A stretch of DNA of 64,000 nt from Paraburkholderia caballeronis. GTDB taxonomy: Bacteria; Pseudomonadota; Gammaproteobacteria; Burkholderiales; Burkholderiaceae. Position 1 is the first letter of the stretch. Each line of letters opens with the position of its first letter. Made by a program: the position numbers and the translations under genes. The notes beneath the pieces are model-generated. The model did not search any database. It saw nothing but the letters and a program-made list of their open reading frames with translations, and had not been told where the DNA came from. This document shows positions 18,583 to 26,732 of the stretch, piece after piece. The DNA is taken from assembly GCF_900104845.1 (NCBI RefSeq), contig NZ_FNSR01000003.1, positions 434,001 to 498,000 of the forward strand. Direction: 5' to 3'.

Positions 18583-19062
18583 ATGAGTTTCATGAAGCGC
18601 CCGAACGATGTCGTTTCCGGCGTGCTGACGGTCGTGGCGGCGATCTGCCTCGTCGTGCTGTGCGCGATGGTGCTGTACGGCGTCGTGATGCGCTACGTGT
18701 TCGACGATGCGCCCGATTTCGTCGAGCCGGTCGCGCTGCTGATGGTGATCGTGATCGCGTTCTTCGGCGCCGCGCTGAAGGTGCGCGACGGCGGCCACAT
18801 CGGCCTCGACTCGCTGGTCACGAAACTGCCGCCGCGCGCGCGTCTCGCGGCCGTCGCGTTCCAGCATCTGTGCCTGATCGCGTTCGCGGTGGCGATGTTC
18901 TTCGGCTGCCAGGAGATGGCGTCGACGACCAGCGACGACCCGATCCCGATCATCGGTCTGCCCGAGGCCACCCGCTACTACATTCCGATGGCGGCGAGCG
19001 TGTGCATCGTGCTTTTCTCTTTCGAACATCTGCTGAACATGTTCGCGCGCCAGCGGACCTGA
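18583..19062 (+). CDS. dctQ: TRAP transporter small membrane subunit
   Basis: A 159-residue DctQ protein with four hydrophobic helices (about residues 13-35, 50-65, 88-108, 130-150). 'VVMRYVFDDAPDFVEPVA' is the conserved family segment between helices 1 and 2. It partners DctM in the inner membrane; the two genes are separated by six bases. It lies 147 bp after dctP, a gap with no gene or clear hairpin. Confidence 0.88.
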   Translation: MSFMKRPNDVVSGVLTVVAAICLVVLCAMVLYGVVMRYVFDDAPDFVEPVALLMVIVIAFFGAALKVRDGGHIGLDSLVTKLPPRARLAAVAFQHLCLIAFAVAMFFGCQEMASTTSDDPIPIIGLPEATRYYIPMAASVCIVLFSFEHLLNMFARQRT

Positions 19063-19068
19063 TGGATC

Positions 19069-20421
19069 ATGGAACTCGCCATTCTCACGATAAGTTTTCT
19101 CGTTTTCCTCGTGCTCGGGGTGCCGGTGTCGTTCGCGCTCGGGCTGTCGTGCGTGCTGACCTACCTGTACGAAGGGCTGCCGGTCGCGACCGCGATGCAG
19201 TCGATGGTGTCGGGCATCAACGCGTTTTCGTTCCTCGCGGTGCCGTTCTTCATCTTCTCGGGCGAGCTGATGCTGCACGGCGGCATCGCGGACCGCATCC
19301 TGCGCTTCGCGCAGGCGCTCGTCGGCCATTTCCGCGGCGGTCTCGGCATGGCGAACGTGGTCGCGTGCACGCTGTTCGGCGGCGTGTCCGGCTCGCCGAC
19401 CGCGGACACGTCCGCGATGGGCGGCGTCGTGATCCCGCTGATGAAGCGCGAGGGTTACAGCGCCGCGTACGCGGTCAACGTGACGACGCACTCGTCGCTC
19501 GCCGGCGCGCTGATGCCGACCTCGACCAACATGATCATCTACGCGCTCGCCGCGCAGGGCATCACCGGGATGGTGGCCGGCAACGCGGTGAACGGCGTGT
19601 CGATCGGCGACCTGCTGTTCTCCGGGCTGATTCCGGTGCTATGGGTGATGGGCTTCGTGCTGCTGACCGCGTACTGGCAGGCGGTGCGCTACAGCTTCCC
19701 GCGCCGGCCGGACGGCTCGACCGAACTGCCGCGCTTTCCCGGCTGGGCGACGGTCGGCAGGACGTTCTTCGGCGCGCTGCCCGGTTTGTTCGTGATTCTG
19801 ATCATTCTCGGCTGTGTCGCGAAGGGGATCGCGACGGCGACCGAGGCGGCGGCGATCGCGGTCGGTTATTCGCTGGTGCTGACGGTGTTCGTCTATCGCA
19901 GCATGACGCGCGACAAGCTGTTCAAGTCGCTCGCGCGCGCGGCGCGCACGACCGGCGTCGTGCTGCTGCTGATCGGCGTGTCGAACATGCTGCGCTTCCA
20001 GATGGCGTACCTGGAGATTCCGGACGCGATCGAGCGCGCGCTCGAACACGCGACCACGATCCCGTGGCTGATGCTGCTGTACGTCAACATGATCCAGGTG
20101 TTCCTCGGCACGTTCGTCGACATGGCCGCGCACATCCTGATCACGACGCCGCTGTTCCTGCCGATGGCGATGCACTTCGGCGTCGGGCCGGTGCAGTTCG
20201 GCATCATGATCCTGCTGAACTGCTCGCTCGGCCTCGTGCATCCGCCGATCGGCTCGGTGCAGTTCATCGGCTGCGCGATCGGCGAGGTGTCGATCGGCGA
20301 GACGACGCGGATCGCGTGGCCGTATTACCTCGCGATCTTCAGCGCGATCAACATCGTCACGTATTTCCCGTCGTTCTCGACGTGGCTGCCGAGCCTCATC
20401 AACGGGCATCCGGTGTTCTGA
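19069..20421 (+). CDS. dctM: TRAP transporter large permease subunit
   Basis: A 450-residue DctM protein with about twelve hydrophobic segments, the Na+-coupled channel of the TRAP system. Conserved pieces include 'FLAVPFFIFSGELMLHGGIA', 'GGVSGSPTADTSAMGGVVIP' and 'LGLVHPPIGSVQFIGCAIGE'. ATG 19069 follows GATGGATC. A strong hairpin lies 23 bp past the stop, closing the dctPQM transcript. Confidence 0.9.
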   Translation: MELAILTISFLVFLVLGVPVSFALGLSCVLTYLYEGLPVATAMQSMVSGINAFSFLAVPFFIFSGELMLHGGIADRILRFAQALVGHFRGGLGMANVVACTLFGGVSGSPTADTSAMGGVVIPLMKREGYSAAYAVNVTTHSSLAGALMPTSTNMIIYALAAQGITGMVAGNAVNGVSIGDLLFSGLIPVLWVMGFVLLTAYWQAVRYSFPRRPDGSTELPRFPGWATVGRTFFGALPGLFVILIILGCVAKGIATATEAAAIAVGYSLVLTVFVYRSMTRDKLFKSLARAARTTGVVLLLIGVSNMLRFQMAYLEIPDAIERALEHATTIPWLMLLYVNMIQVFLGTFVDMAAHILITTPLFLPMAMHFGVGPVQFGIMILLNCSLGLVHPPIGSVQFIGCAIGEVSIGETTRIAWPYYLAIFSAINIVTYFPSFSTWLPSLINGHPVF

Positions 20422-20443
20422 CGCGGCGGCGGCGGGTGGGATA

Positions 20444-20473
20444 GAAAGAGGCTCGCGACGGCGGGCCTCTTTC
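20444..20473 (+). terminator. intrinsic-type hairpin after dctM
   Basis: GAAAGAGGC (20444-20452) and GCCTCTTTC (20465-20473) are perfect 9-bp arms around a 12-base loop, with a short T-rich tail (GTTTG). It ends the TRAP operon and separates it from the lactonase gene. Confidence 0.65.
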
Positions 20474-20556
20474 GTTTGAGGTTCTGGTTTGAGGCTTTTT
20501 TGCGCGCGGTTTCGCATTGGCGGCGCGCGCATTCGAAACGGATGAGGAGCAGGGCG

Positions 20557-21492
20557 ATGAACGGTGTGGGTTCGATGCGCGCGGAGCGCGTCGCGGCGGC
20601 AGGCGACGCGCCGGCCGAAGTCGGCGAATGCCCGGTGTGGCGCGCGGCGGAAGGCGCGCTGTATTGGGTCGACATCGTCGCGAACAGGTTGAACCGGCTG
20701 CATCTCGACAGCGGCCGGCGCACCGCGTGGCGGCTGCCGGAACGCATCGCGTGTTTCGCGTTCGATCGCGACGGCGCGCTGCTGGCCGGCATGGAGAGCG
20801 GCCTGTTCGCGGTGGACCTGCGCGCCGCGCCGCACGGCGGCGAGGTGGCCGCGCGCCGCATCGCGGCGCCTGCGTTTCCGCTCGCGGACATGCGCTTCAA
20901 CGACGGCCGCTGCGACCGCCAGGGCCGCTTCTGGGCCGGCACGATGGTGCAGGACACGGCCGCCGCGCAGGCGGTCGGCTCGCTGTTTCGCTACGACGCG
21001 AAGGGCGGACTGTCGCTGCCGGTCGTCGATGGGCTGATCGTGCAGAACGGGCTGTCGTGGTCGCCCGACGGCCGGACGATGTATCTGTCCGATTCGCATG
21101 CGAGCCGGCGGCTGGTGTGGGTCTACGACTACGACGTCGATGCGGGCTGGCCGCGCAACCGGCGTCTGTTCGCGGATCTGCACGCGCACGTCGGCCGTCC
21201 CGACGGCGCGGCCGTCGATGCGGACGGCGGCTACTGGATCTGCGCGAACGACGCGGGCCGCGTGCTGCGTTTCGCGCCGGATGGCCGGCTCGACCGGCAG
21301 ATCGAATTGCCGGCCGCGAAGCCGGCGATGTGCGCGTTCGGCGGTCGCGATCTGGACACGCTGTTCATCACGACGATCCGGCCGGCCGCGAACGCGACGG
21401 AGCACGACGGACATCTGTTCGCGGCGAGGCCCGGCGTATGCGGGCTGCCGGAGCCGGAATTCGCGGGCGCGCTGGACGGCCTCGGACGATGA
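20557..21492 (+). CDS. SMP-30/gluconolactonase family lactonase
   Basis: A 311-residue six-bladed beta-propeller of the SMP-30/gluconolactonase family. These metal-dependent enzymes hydrolyse sugar-acid lactones. 'LGECPVW'-type start (here 'AEVGECPVWRAAEGALYWVD'), 'MRFNDGRCDRQGRFWAGTM' and 'QNGLSWSPDGRTMYLSDS' carry the usual metal-ligand Glu, Asn and Asp residues. After uronate dehydrogenase, the expected job is opening of galactaro- or glucaro-1,5-lactone (UxuL-like). ATG 20557 is preceded by GAGGAG; the longer frame upstream is not conserved-looking. It is followed by the GntR gene. Confidence 0.87.
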   Translation: MNGVGSMRAERVAAAGDAPAEVGECPVWRAAEGALYWVDIVANRLNRLHLDSGRRTAWRLPERIACFAFDRDGALLAGMESGLFAVDLRAAPHGGEVAARRIAAPAFPLADMRFNDGRCDRQGRFWAGTMVQDTAAAQAVGSLFRYDAKGGLSLPVVDGLIVQNGLSWSPDGRTMYLSDSHASRRLVWVYDYDVDAGWPRNRRLFADLHAHVGRPDGAAVDADGGYWICANDAGRVLRFAPDGRLDRQIELPAAKPAMCAFGGRDLDTLFITTIRPAANATEHDGHLFAARPGVCGLPEPEFAGALDGLGR

Positions 21493-21670
21493 CGCACGCG
21501 AACGAAAGTCCCGCGCGAACCTCGTTGCCGGGGACTGCCGGCGAGGCGCTTCCGGCTGCGCCGCCGCGCGCCGCGTGCGGCCGTCCGGGCCGTCCGCGTT
21601 GCTGATGCGCGGTGCCGATGCCTTACAATGGCGGACACCCCCGGACAACCCTCAGCGCACCTTTTCCAAT

Positions 21671-22360
21671 ATGGCTGACCAGAAAGCGCCTAGCATGCCG
21701 GCGCGGATTTACAGCGATATTCTGAACCGCATCATCGAAGGCGAATACAAGGAAGGGGCGCGCCTGCCGACCGAGCACGCGCTCGCGGAACAGTTCGCGA
21801 CGTCGCGGCCGACCGTGCGCGAGGCGCTCGCGCAACTGCGCGCGGACGGCATCATCGCGACGCGCCACGGCTCCGGCACCACGGTGATCCGCCGTCCCGA
21901 CCCGGACGTGCGCCGCTTCGCGCCGCTGGAGACGCTGTCCGACATCCGGCGCTGCTACGAATACCGCGTGGTCGTCGAGTCGGGGGCGGCGGCGCTCGCC
22001 GCGCAGAAGGCGGACGACGCCGACATTGCCGCGATCCGCGACGAGTGGGAGAACCTGGAGCGGATCGTCGAGACGGCGGGCATCGGCGCGAAGGACGATT
22101 TCGCGTTCCACCTCGCGGTGACGCGCGCGTCGAAGAACCAGTTCTTCGTGTCCGCGCTGTCGTCGATCCACGAGCAGATGGTGTTCAGCATGAACCTGTC
22201 GCGCAACCTGTCGCTCGTGAAGTCGGTCGAGCGCCAGCGGCTCGTGCAGCGCGAGCATCTCGAAGTGCTCGACGCGATCCAGCAGCGCGACCCCGAGCGC
22301 GCGGCGCGCGCGATGCGCGAGCACCTCGAACGCGCGATCGAGCGGATGTTCGGTTCCTGA
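21671..22360 (+). CDS. GntR family regulator, FCD subfamily
   Basis: A 229-residue FadR-like regulator. The winged helix covers about residues 8-75 ('GARLPTEHALAEQFATSRPT' then VREALAQLRADG), and the FCD effector domain follows with 'YEYRVVVESGAAALAAQ', 'DFAFHLAVTRASKN' and 'HLEVLDAIQQRDPERA', supplying the metal-binding Asp and His residues. It is the last gene of the uronate module and probably represses udh and dctPQM until a sugar acid binds. Candidate TNGTNNNACNA sites lie between those divergent genes. TACAAT at 21624-21629 may be its own -10. Confidence 0.88.
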   Translation: MADQKAPSMPARIYSDILNRIIEGEYKEGARLPTEHALAEQFATSRPTVREALAQLRADGIIATRHGSGTTVIRRPDPDVRRFAPLETLSDIRRCYEYRVVVESGAAALAAQKADDADIAAIRDEWENLERIVETAGIGAKDDFAFHLAVTRASKNQFFVSALSSIHEQMVFSMNLSRNLSLVKSVERQRLVQREHLEVLDAIQQRDPERAARAMREHLERAIERMFGS

Positions 22361-22447
22361 CTTTTTTGAAGCGTCGCGATCCGCGAGGGCGGTGGTCATG
22401 GAGCCGCGCCGGACTGCCCGGCGCGCGCGCTCGCCAACCCGTTTCGT

Positions 22448-23803
22448 TCAGTCCGGCATTCCATGGCCGCGCGTTTCCGGCAGGAACCACGGCAGCACGA
22501 TCCCAAGCACGTACACCGAACCGAGCGCCATCGCAGCCTGCGGCACGCCGCCGAACGACTTGATCATCGTGCCCGCGAGGATCGGGAACACCCACGCGAT
22601 CAGCCGGGCCGCGTTGAACACGAAGCTGATCGCCGTCGAACGCACGGTGCTCGTGAACAGTTCGCACGGATAGATCGCCATCCACACGTACGCGCAGCCG
22701 AGCGTGAAGAAACCGTTGATCGGCGCGACGATCATCATCGTTTCGACGCTCGTCGTCAGGCGGTAGGTGACGAACGTCGCCGCGAGCGAGCCGACGAACG
22801 TCAGCGACAGGAACGTCTTGCGGCCGATCGCGTCGATCACGAAACCCGCGATCATGTACGCGACGATCGCGCCGACCGTATAGACGATCGACACGCGCGA
22901 GCCCCACGCGACCGGGTCCGCGAGCCCTTCGGCCTTCGCGAGCGCGACCGTGAACGTCGGCAGCCAGCTTGAGATCGCCCACCAGCCGACCGTCGTGACG
23001 ATCGACAGCACGACGAGGATCAGCGTGCGGCGCGCGGCCTCGCGCTCGACGAACAGTTGCGCGAGCGTGAACGGGCGTCGGCCGGATGCGGGCGCGGCCG
23101 ACGCTGCGGCGGGTTCGGCGTTCGTCGCGTTCCAGCGTTTCTCGCGCACCGCGCGCTGCCATTTCTCCGATTCGTTGACGCCGCGCCGGATGTACAGCAC
23201 GAACAGCGCGGGCACCGCGCCGAGCACGAACATCAGCCGCCACGTATCCGCGCCGAACGGATGCACGGACGACAGCCCGTACCAGATCACCGCGGCCGTC
23301 AGCGTGCCCCAGCCGAAACCCGATTGCAGGAAACCCGCGCCTTTCGCGCGCGCCTGTTCGGGCCACGTCTCGGACACGAGCGCGATGCCGGTGCTCCATT
23401 CGCTGCCCATCGCGAGACCCGTCACGAAGCGCAGCGCGCACAGCATCCAGACATCGGTCGAGAACGCGGTGAAGCCGGAGAACACCGCGTACAGGAACAC
23501 GGACCACAGCATCATCCGCTTGCGCCCGACGTAGTCCGCGAGAATGCCGCCGACCAGCCCGCCGATGCCCCAGCCGAGCAGCGTGATGCCGATCACGAGG
23601 CCCGCATAGATCGGCGTCGATGCCGCCTGCGTCGCGGACAGCACCGAGTGCAGCATCGGCGCGAGCACGACCACGAGCACGAGCGCCTCGTAACCGTCGA
23701 AGATCCAGCCGAGAAAACTCGCGCGCAGCACGCGCCAGTGCATCGGCGTGAGCCCGTCGTACCAGCGGCCCCGCGCGCCGGCTGCGATCCGTCCTTGTTC
23801 CAT
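22448..23803 (-). CDS. MFS transporter (sialate/lactate/aromatic-acid symporter type)
   Basis: A 451-residue carrier with about twelve membrane helices. 'GWIFDGYEALVLVVVLAP' in helix 1 and the loop 'GGILADYVGRKRMMLWS' place it among SHS/AAHS-type organic-acid:H+ symporters. A long charged cytoplasmic loop follows helix 6. ATG 23803 is preceded by GGAGACGAAACG; the longer frame to 24136 is not transporter sequence. It converges on the GntR gene and has no partner enzyme, so its substrate is open, though sugar acids fit the setting. Confidence 0.87.
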   Translation of the reverse strand: MEQGRIAAGARGRWYDGLTPMHWRVLRASFLGWIFDGYEALVLVVVLAPMLHSVLSATQAASTPIYAGLVIGITLLGWGIGGLVGGILADYVGRKRMMLWSVFLYAVFSGFTAFSTDVWMLCALRFVTGLAMGSEWSTGIALVSETWPEQARAKGAGFLQSGFGWGTLTAAVIWYGLSSVHPFGADTWRLMFVLGAVPALFVLYIRRGVNESEKWQRAVREKRWNATNAEPAAASAAPASGRRPFTLAQLFVEREAARRTLILVVLSIVTTVGWWAISSWLPTFTVALAKAEGLADPVAWGSRVSIVYTVGAIVAYMIAGFVIDAIGRKTFLSLTFVGSLAATFVTYRLTTSVETMMIVAPINGFFTLGCAYVWMAIYPCELFTSTVRSTAISFVFNAARLIAWVFPILAGTMIKSFGGVPQAAMALGSVYVLGIVLPWFLPETRGHGMPD

Positions 23804-24245
23804 CGTTTCGTCTCCGATCCCCTGCAAGAGGGGTGCTGCGACTGCGCCGGCGTGCGGCCCGATCGTGCCGTTCGGCGTTCGTCTCTTGTTGTGTTGTGGC
23901 GCGTCCTGTACCGACAGCGAAAACGCGGCCAGCGACGATCGTACCTCACCGCGCGTCGCGCCGTGACGGCGTTCTGGTGGCCGGCGAGGACTACGGCCGT
24001 CAATGCATCGAAGGTCCGCGCTCGGCGCTCGCGAGTTGCGGATAACCAACACTGCGGGATACCCGACGCGAGCGGCGCACGCGAACGCGCGCCGCCGGTT
24101 GCGCTTTGTGCTCCTCGCGCGCTGCATCGTCCGCATGAAACGGCGAGCGGCGCGCCGGTTGATGGCCAGCGCCGGTGGCTATCCAAACGCCGCTATCACG
24201 CGCGCCGATGCCGGGCAATATGCACGGCGGCCGGTATTTTCCATA

Positions 24246-24276
24246 GGCCGCCAATCGTCGTTTTAAAACGGCGGCC
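24246..24276. promoter_or_regulatory. nested palindrome
   Basis: GGCCGCC (24246-24252) and GGCGGCC (24270-24276) enclose a perfect inner palindrome CGTTTTAAAACG. It could be an operator or, as RNA, a hairpin. No gene end lies close enough for a terminator role. Confidence 0.4.
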
Positions 24277-24449
24277 GAATTAACATCGTTCCATCGTTGC
24301 GACGCGTTTTAACGGCTTTATTAGCCGGATCAAATCCGCGCCGGAATGCTTGCCGCTCCGCGTTTCGCACGATTGCGCCGCAATCGCCGGGACGCCGGAG
24401 CGATCCCGCAGGTGAACAAGGCTTCTCCATTACCCGCGTATCTCGGGTT

Positions 24450-24482
24450 CCAGTATGGTCATTACCCTGATGGCCATACTGG
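24450..24482. promoter_or_regulatory. inverted repeat plus T-tract before the xylanase gene
   Basis: CCAGTATGG (24450-24458) and CCATACTGG (24474-24482) are perfect 9-bp arms, followed by A and eight Ts. It looks like an intrinsic terminator but no plus-strand gene lies upstream. It ends 56 bases before the xylanase ATG, so an attenuator or an operator is more likely. Confidence 0.5.
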
Positions 24483-24538
24483 ATTTTTTTTAACTGGATT
24501 AGACCGTCACCGCATTAATCGACACAAAAAGGATATCC

Positions 24539-25729
24539 ATGCCCACGCCACGATTCCGCCGCCGCCAGATCTGCATTGCCGCCGCATTGCTTCCGGTCAC
24601 CTGGGTTGCCGGATGCGCGAGCGGCGGCGTGGCCGGCGGCGCTCGCCCCGGCGACACGCCGCTCGCGCCGGCCCCGCGCGCGGACGTGCCGGCGCTGAAG
24701 ACCGTGATGGCCGCGCACTTCAAGGTCGGCGCGGCGGTCGAGCCGGACGCGCTGCGCCAGCCCGCGGACGCCGCGCTGATCGCACAACAGTTCTCCAGCC
24801 TCACCGCCGAAAACAAGATGAAGCCGGGCACGATCGGCATCGCGGAAGGGCGCTACAACTTCGGCCCCGCCGATGAGATCGTCGCGTTCGCGCAGGCGAA
24901 CGGCATCGCGATGCGCGGGCATACGCTCGTATGGCACTTTCAGGCGGGAGACTGGAAGGAAGCGCCGGACTGGTTCTTCGCCGGCGACCGCAACGCCCCC
25001 GGCTATCGCGACCAGGTCGCCGCGCGGCTGCATCGCTACGTGACTGACGTGGTCGCGCATTTCCGCGGCAAGGTCTACGCGTGGGACGTCGTCAACGAGG
25101 TCATCAGCGACGACCCGGCCTACGTGTACCGGCAGGACAGTCCGTGGTTCAAGGCGCTCGGCAAGGACTACATCGCGATCGCGCTGCGCGCCGCGCGCGC
25201 GGCGGACCCGGACGTGAAGCTGTACATCAACGATTACAACACCGACGATCCGGGCAAACGCGCGCGGCTGCTGTCGGTGATCCGCGAGCTTCAGGCGCAG
25301 CACGTGCCGATCGACGGTGTGGGCCACCAGATGCACGTGAACGTCGCGTGGCCGCCGCTTGCGAACATCCAGCAGGCGTTCGCGGACGTCGTCGCGCTCG
25401 GCCTCGAAAACCAGGTGACGGAACTGGACGTGAGCTTCTACAACGATCCGGGCAGTTGCTGGAGCGACGCGAAGACGTGTCTGCCGGACCTCGGCGCGCC
25501 GGTGCCGAACCATGTGCAACGCGCGCAGGCGCTGCGTTATCGCGAGTTGTTCGATCTGTTCGAGCGAGAGCCGAGCATTCGCGCGGTCACGTTCTGGGGC
25601 TACACGGACGGGCACACATGGCTCAGCACCGTGCCGGCGAAGCGGACGAACCAGCCGCTGCTGTTCGACGCGGACCTGAAGCCGAAGGCCGCGTTCTGGG
25701 CGATCGTGGAGCCGGCGTACCAGCCGTGA
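24539..25729 (+). CDS. endo-1,4-beta-xylanase, GH10, lipoprotein
   Basis: A 396-residue glycoside hydrolase family 10 enzyme, which cuts the xylan backbone with retention of configuration. The acid/base is Glu187 in 'WDVVNEV' and the nucleophile is Glu295 in 'VTELDVS'. 'HTLVWHFQ', 'KLYINDYNTDD' and 'GVGHQMHVN' are the usual subsite residues, and 'VTFWGYTDGHTWL' closes the barrel. The N-terminus is a lipoprotein signal with Cys26 (VAGC), so the enzyme is probably membrane-anchored in the periplasm or on the surface. The +2 residue is Ala, favouring the outer membrane. It is a lone gene after a dyad-rich, AT-richer leader, next to sugar-acid transport and catabolic genes. Confidence 0.93.
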   Translation: MPTPRFRRRQICIAAALLPVTWVAGCASGGVAGGARPGDTPLAPAPRADVPALKTVMAAHFKVGAAVEPDALRQPADAALIAQQFSSLTAENKMKPGTIGIAEGRYNFGPADEIVAFAQANGIAMRGHTLVWHFQAGDWKEAPDWFFAGDRNAPGYRDQVAARLHRYVTDVVAHFRGKVYAWDVVNEVISDDPAYVYRQDSPWFKALGKDYIAIALRAARAADPDVKLYINDYNTDDPGKRARLLSVIRELQAQHVPIDGVGHQMHVNVAWPPLANIQQAFADVVALGLENQVTELDVSFYNDPGSCWSDAKTCLPDLGAPVPNHVQRAQALRYRELFDLFEREPSIRAVTFWGYTDGHTWLSTVPAKRTNQPLLFDADLKPKAAFWAIVEPAYQP

Positions 25730-25789
25730 GCCATCGCGGCAAAACGGCGTCGCGCGAGGCCGCGCACGACGCTTTCCGCATCGGGCCGC

Positions 25790-26533
25790 TTACGGCGCGT
25801 CCGCGCCGTCGGGCGGCATCGGCTTCGCCATGTCGACGGTCGTCAGCGTGCGTTCCGCGAGCACCGCGTCGCGCTTCGCGAGCAGGTGCGAACGCAGGAT
25901 CGCTGACAGTTGCCGACCGTCGCGTGTCTCCAGCGCGCGGATCATCGCTTCGTGGTCGCGGATCGCGCTGTCCCACTTCGCGGTCTGGAAGTTCGACCGG
26001 AACCGCAGCGCCTGCAGCCGCCGGTTCAGCGTCACGTAGGTCTGCCGCAGCGTCGCATTGCGCGCGGCCGCGTTGATGCGGTCGTGGATCGCGCGATTGC
26101 GCGCGTAGTAGCCGGACAGGTCGTTCTGCTCGCGGCACATCAGCATCGCCGCATGCAGCGCCTTGATCTCCGCAAGTTCGGCCGCGTTGATCCGCTCGCA
26201 CGCGAGTTCGCCGGCAAACGCTTCGAGGCCGCTCATCAGCTCGAACATGTCGCGGATCTCGGCCTCGCTCAATTGCGCGACGCTCGCGCCGCGATTCGGC
26301 GAAATGTCGATCAACCCCTCCGCCGCGAGCACCTTCAGCGCCTCGCGCAGCGGCGTGCGCGAAATGCCGAGCATCTCGCACAGCTTGCGCTCGTTCAGCT
26401 TCACGCCGGGCGCGAGCAGCCCCTCGACGATGAAGTTGCGCAGATGATCGACCACCGTGTCGTGCAGCCGCAGCCGCTCGACTTTCGGCAGCGCGGGCGC
26501 GAGCTGGGCCGCCGGAATGTCAGCATTTTGCAT
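25790..26533 (-). CDS. GntR family regulator, FCD subfamily
   Basis: A 247-residue FCD-type GntR protein: winged helix around residues 18-85 ('GVKLNERKLCEMLGISRTPL' then REALKVLAAEG), effector domain with 'EAEIRDMFELMSGLEAFAGE' and 'FRSNFQTAKWDSAIRDHEAM'. I chose ATG 26533 because GAGG lies five bases upstream. It diverges from the aminotransferase operon, and a perfect 16-bp palindrome in the gap is its likely operator. It probably represses that operon until its substrate is present. Confidence 0.88.
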   Translation of the reverse strand: MQNADIPAAQLAPALPKVERLRLHDTVVDHLRNFIVEGLLAPGVKLNERKLCEMLGISRTPLREALKVLAAEGLIDISPNRGASVAQLSEAEIRDMFELMSGLEAFAGELACERINAAELAEIKALHAAMLMCREQNDLSGYYARNRAIHDRINAAARNATLRQTYVTLNRRLQALRFRSNFQTAKWDSAIRDHEAMIRALETRDGRQLSAILRSHLLAKRDAVLAERTLTTVDMAKPMPPDGADAP

Positions 26534-26660
26534 TCGAAACCTCGGTCGTTCCGTTCGCGGCAATTTTAGCGTAAGCCCGCCATGGCGCTGCACAGGCGGG
26601 TTTCCCCTGGTCCGTCCGGGCCATTCTCCGCTTTTCAACCCGGGGACCGTGGATTAGAGT

Positions 26661-26676
26661 ATTTTGCATGCAAAAT
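26661..26676. promoter_or_regulatory. perfect 16-bp palindrome, candidate GntR operator
   Basis: ATTTTGCATGCAAAAT is a perfect palindrome in an AT-rich patch of a GC-rich gap, of the size and symmetry typical of FCD-GntR operators. TTGCAT inside it could serve as -35, with TTTACT 16 bp on as a weak -10 for the aminotransferase operon. Confidence 0.6.
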
Positions 26677-26732
26677 TCCATTTGCTTTACTGTCACCGAC
26701 ATTCCATTCGACCGCAATTCGAGGGGCGTTTG

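Larger units (their letters stand above)
23804..24538. promoter_or_regulatory. long non-coding region upstream of the xylanase gene, AT-richer and dyad-rich
   Basis: These 735 bases hold no gene I can support; an 84-codon minus-strand frame at 24000-24254 has no recognisable features. The last 300 bases are clearly less GC-rich than the surroundings and carry three dyads: 24246-24276, one around 24315-24335 (CGGCT-TTATT-AGCCG), and 24450-24482. This looks like a regulatory region for the xylanase. Confidence 0.5.

Noticed and set aside
24000..24254. An 84-codon minus-strand frame in the long gap before the xylanase
   Set aside because: No ribosome-binding site, domain, signal or biased composition beyond chance; not enough to call a gene.
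24450..24491. Intrinsic terminator on the plus strand
   Set aside because: Stem and T-run look right, but no plus-strand gene lies upstream for it to terminate; listed as a regulatory element instead.
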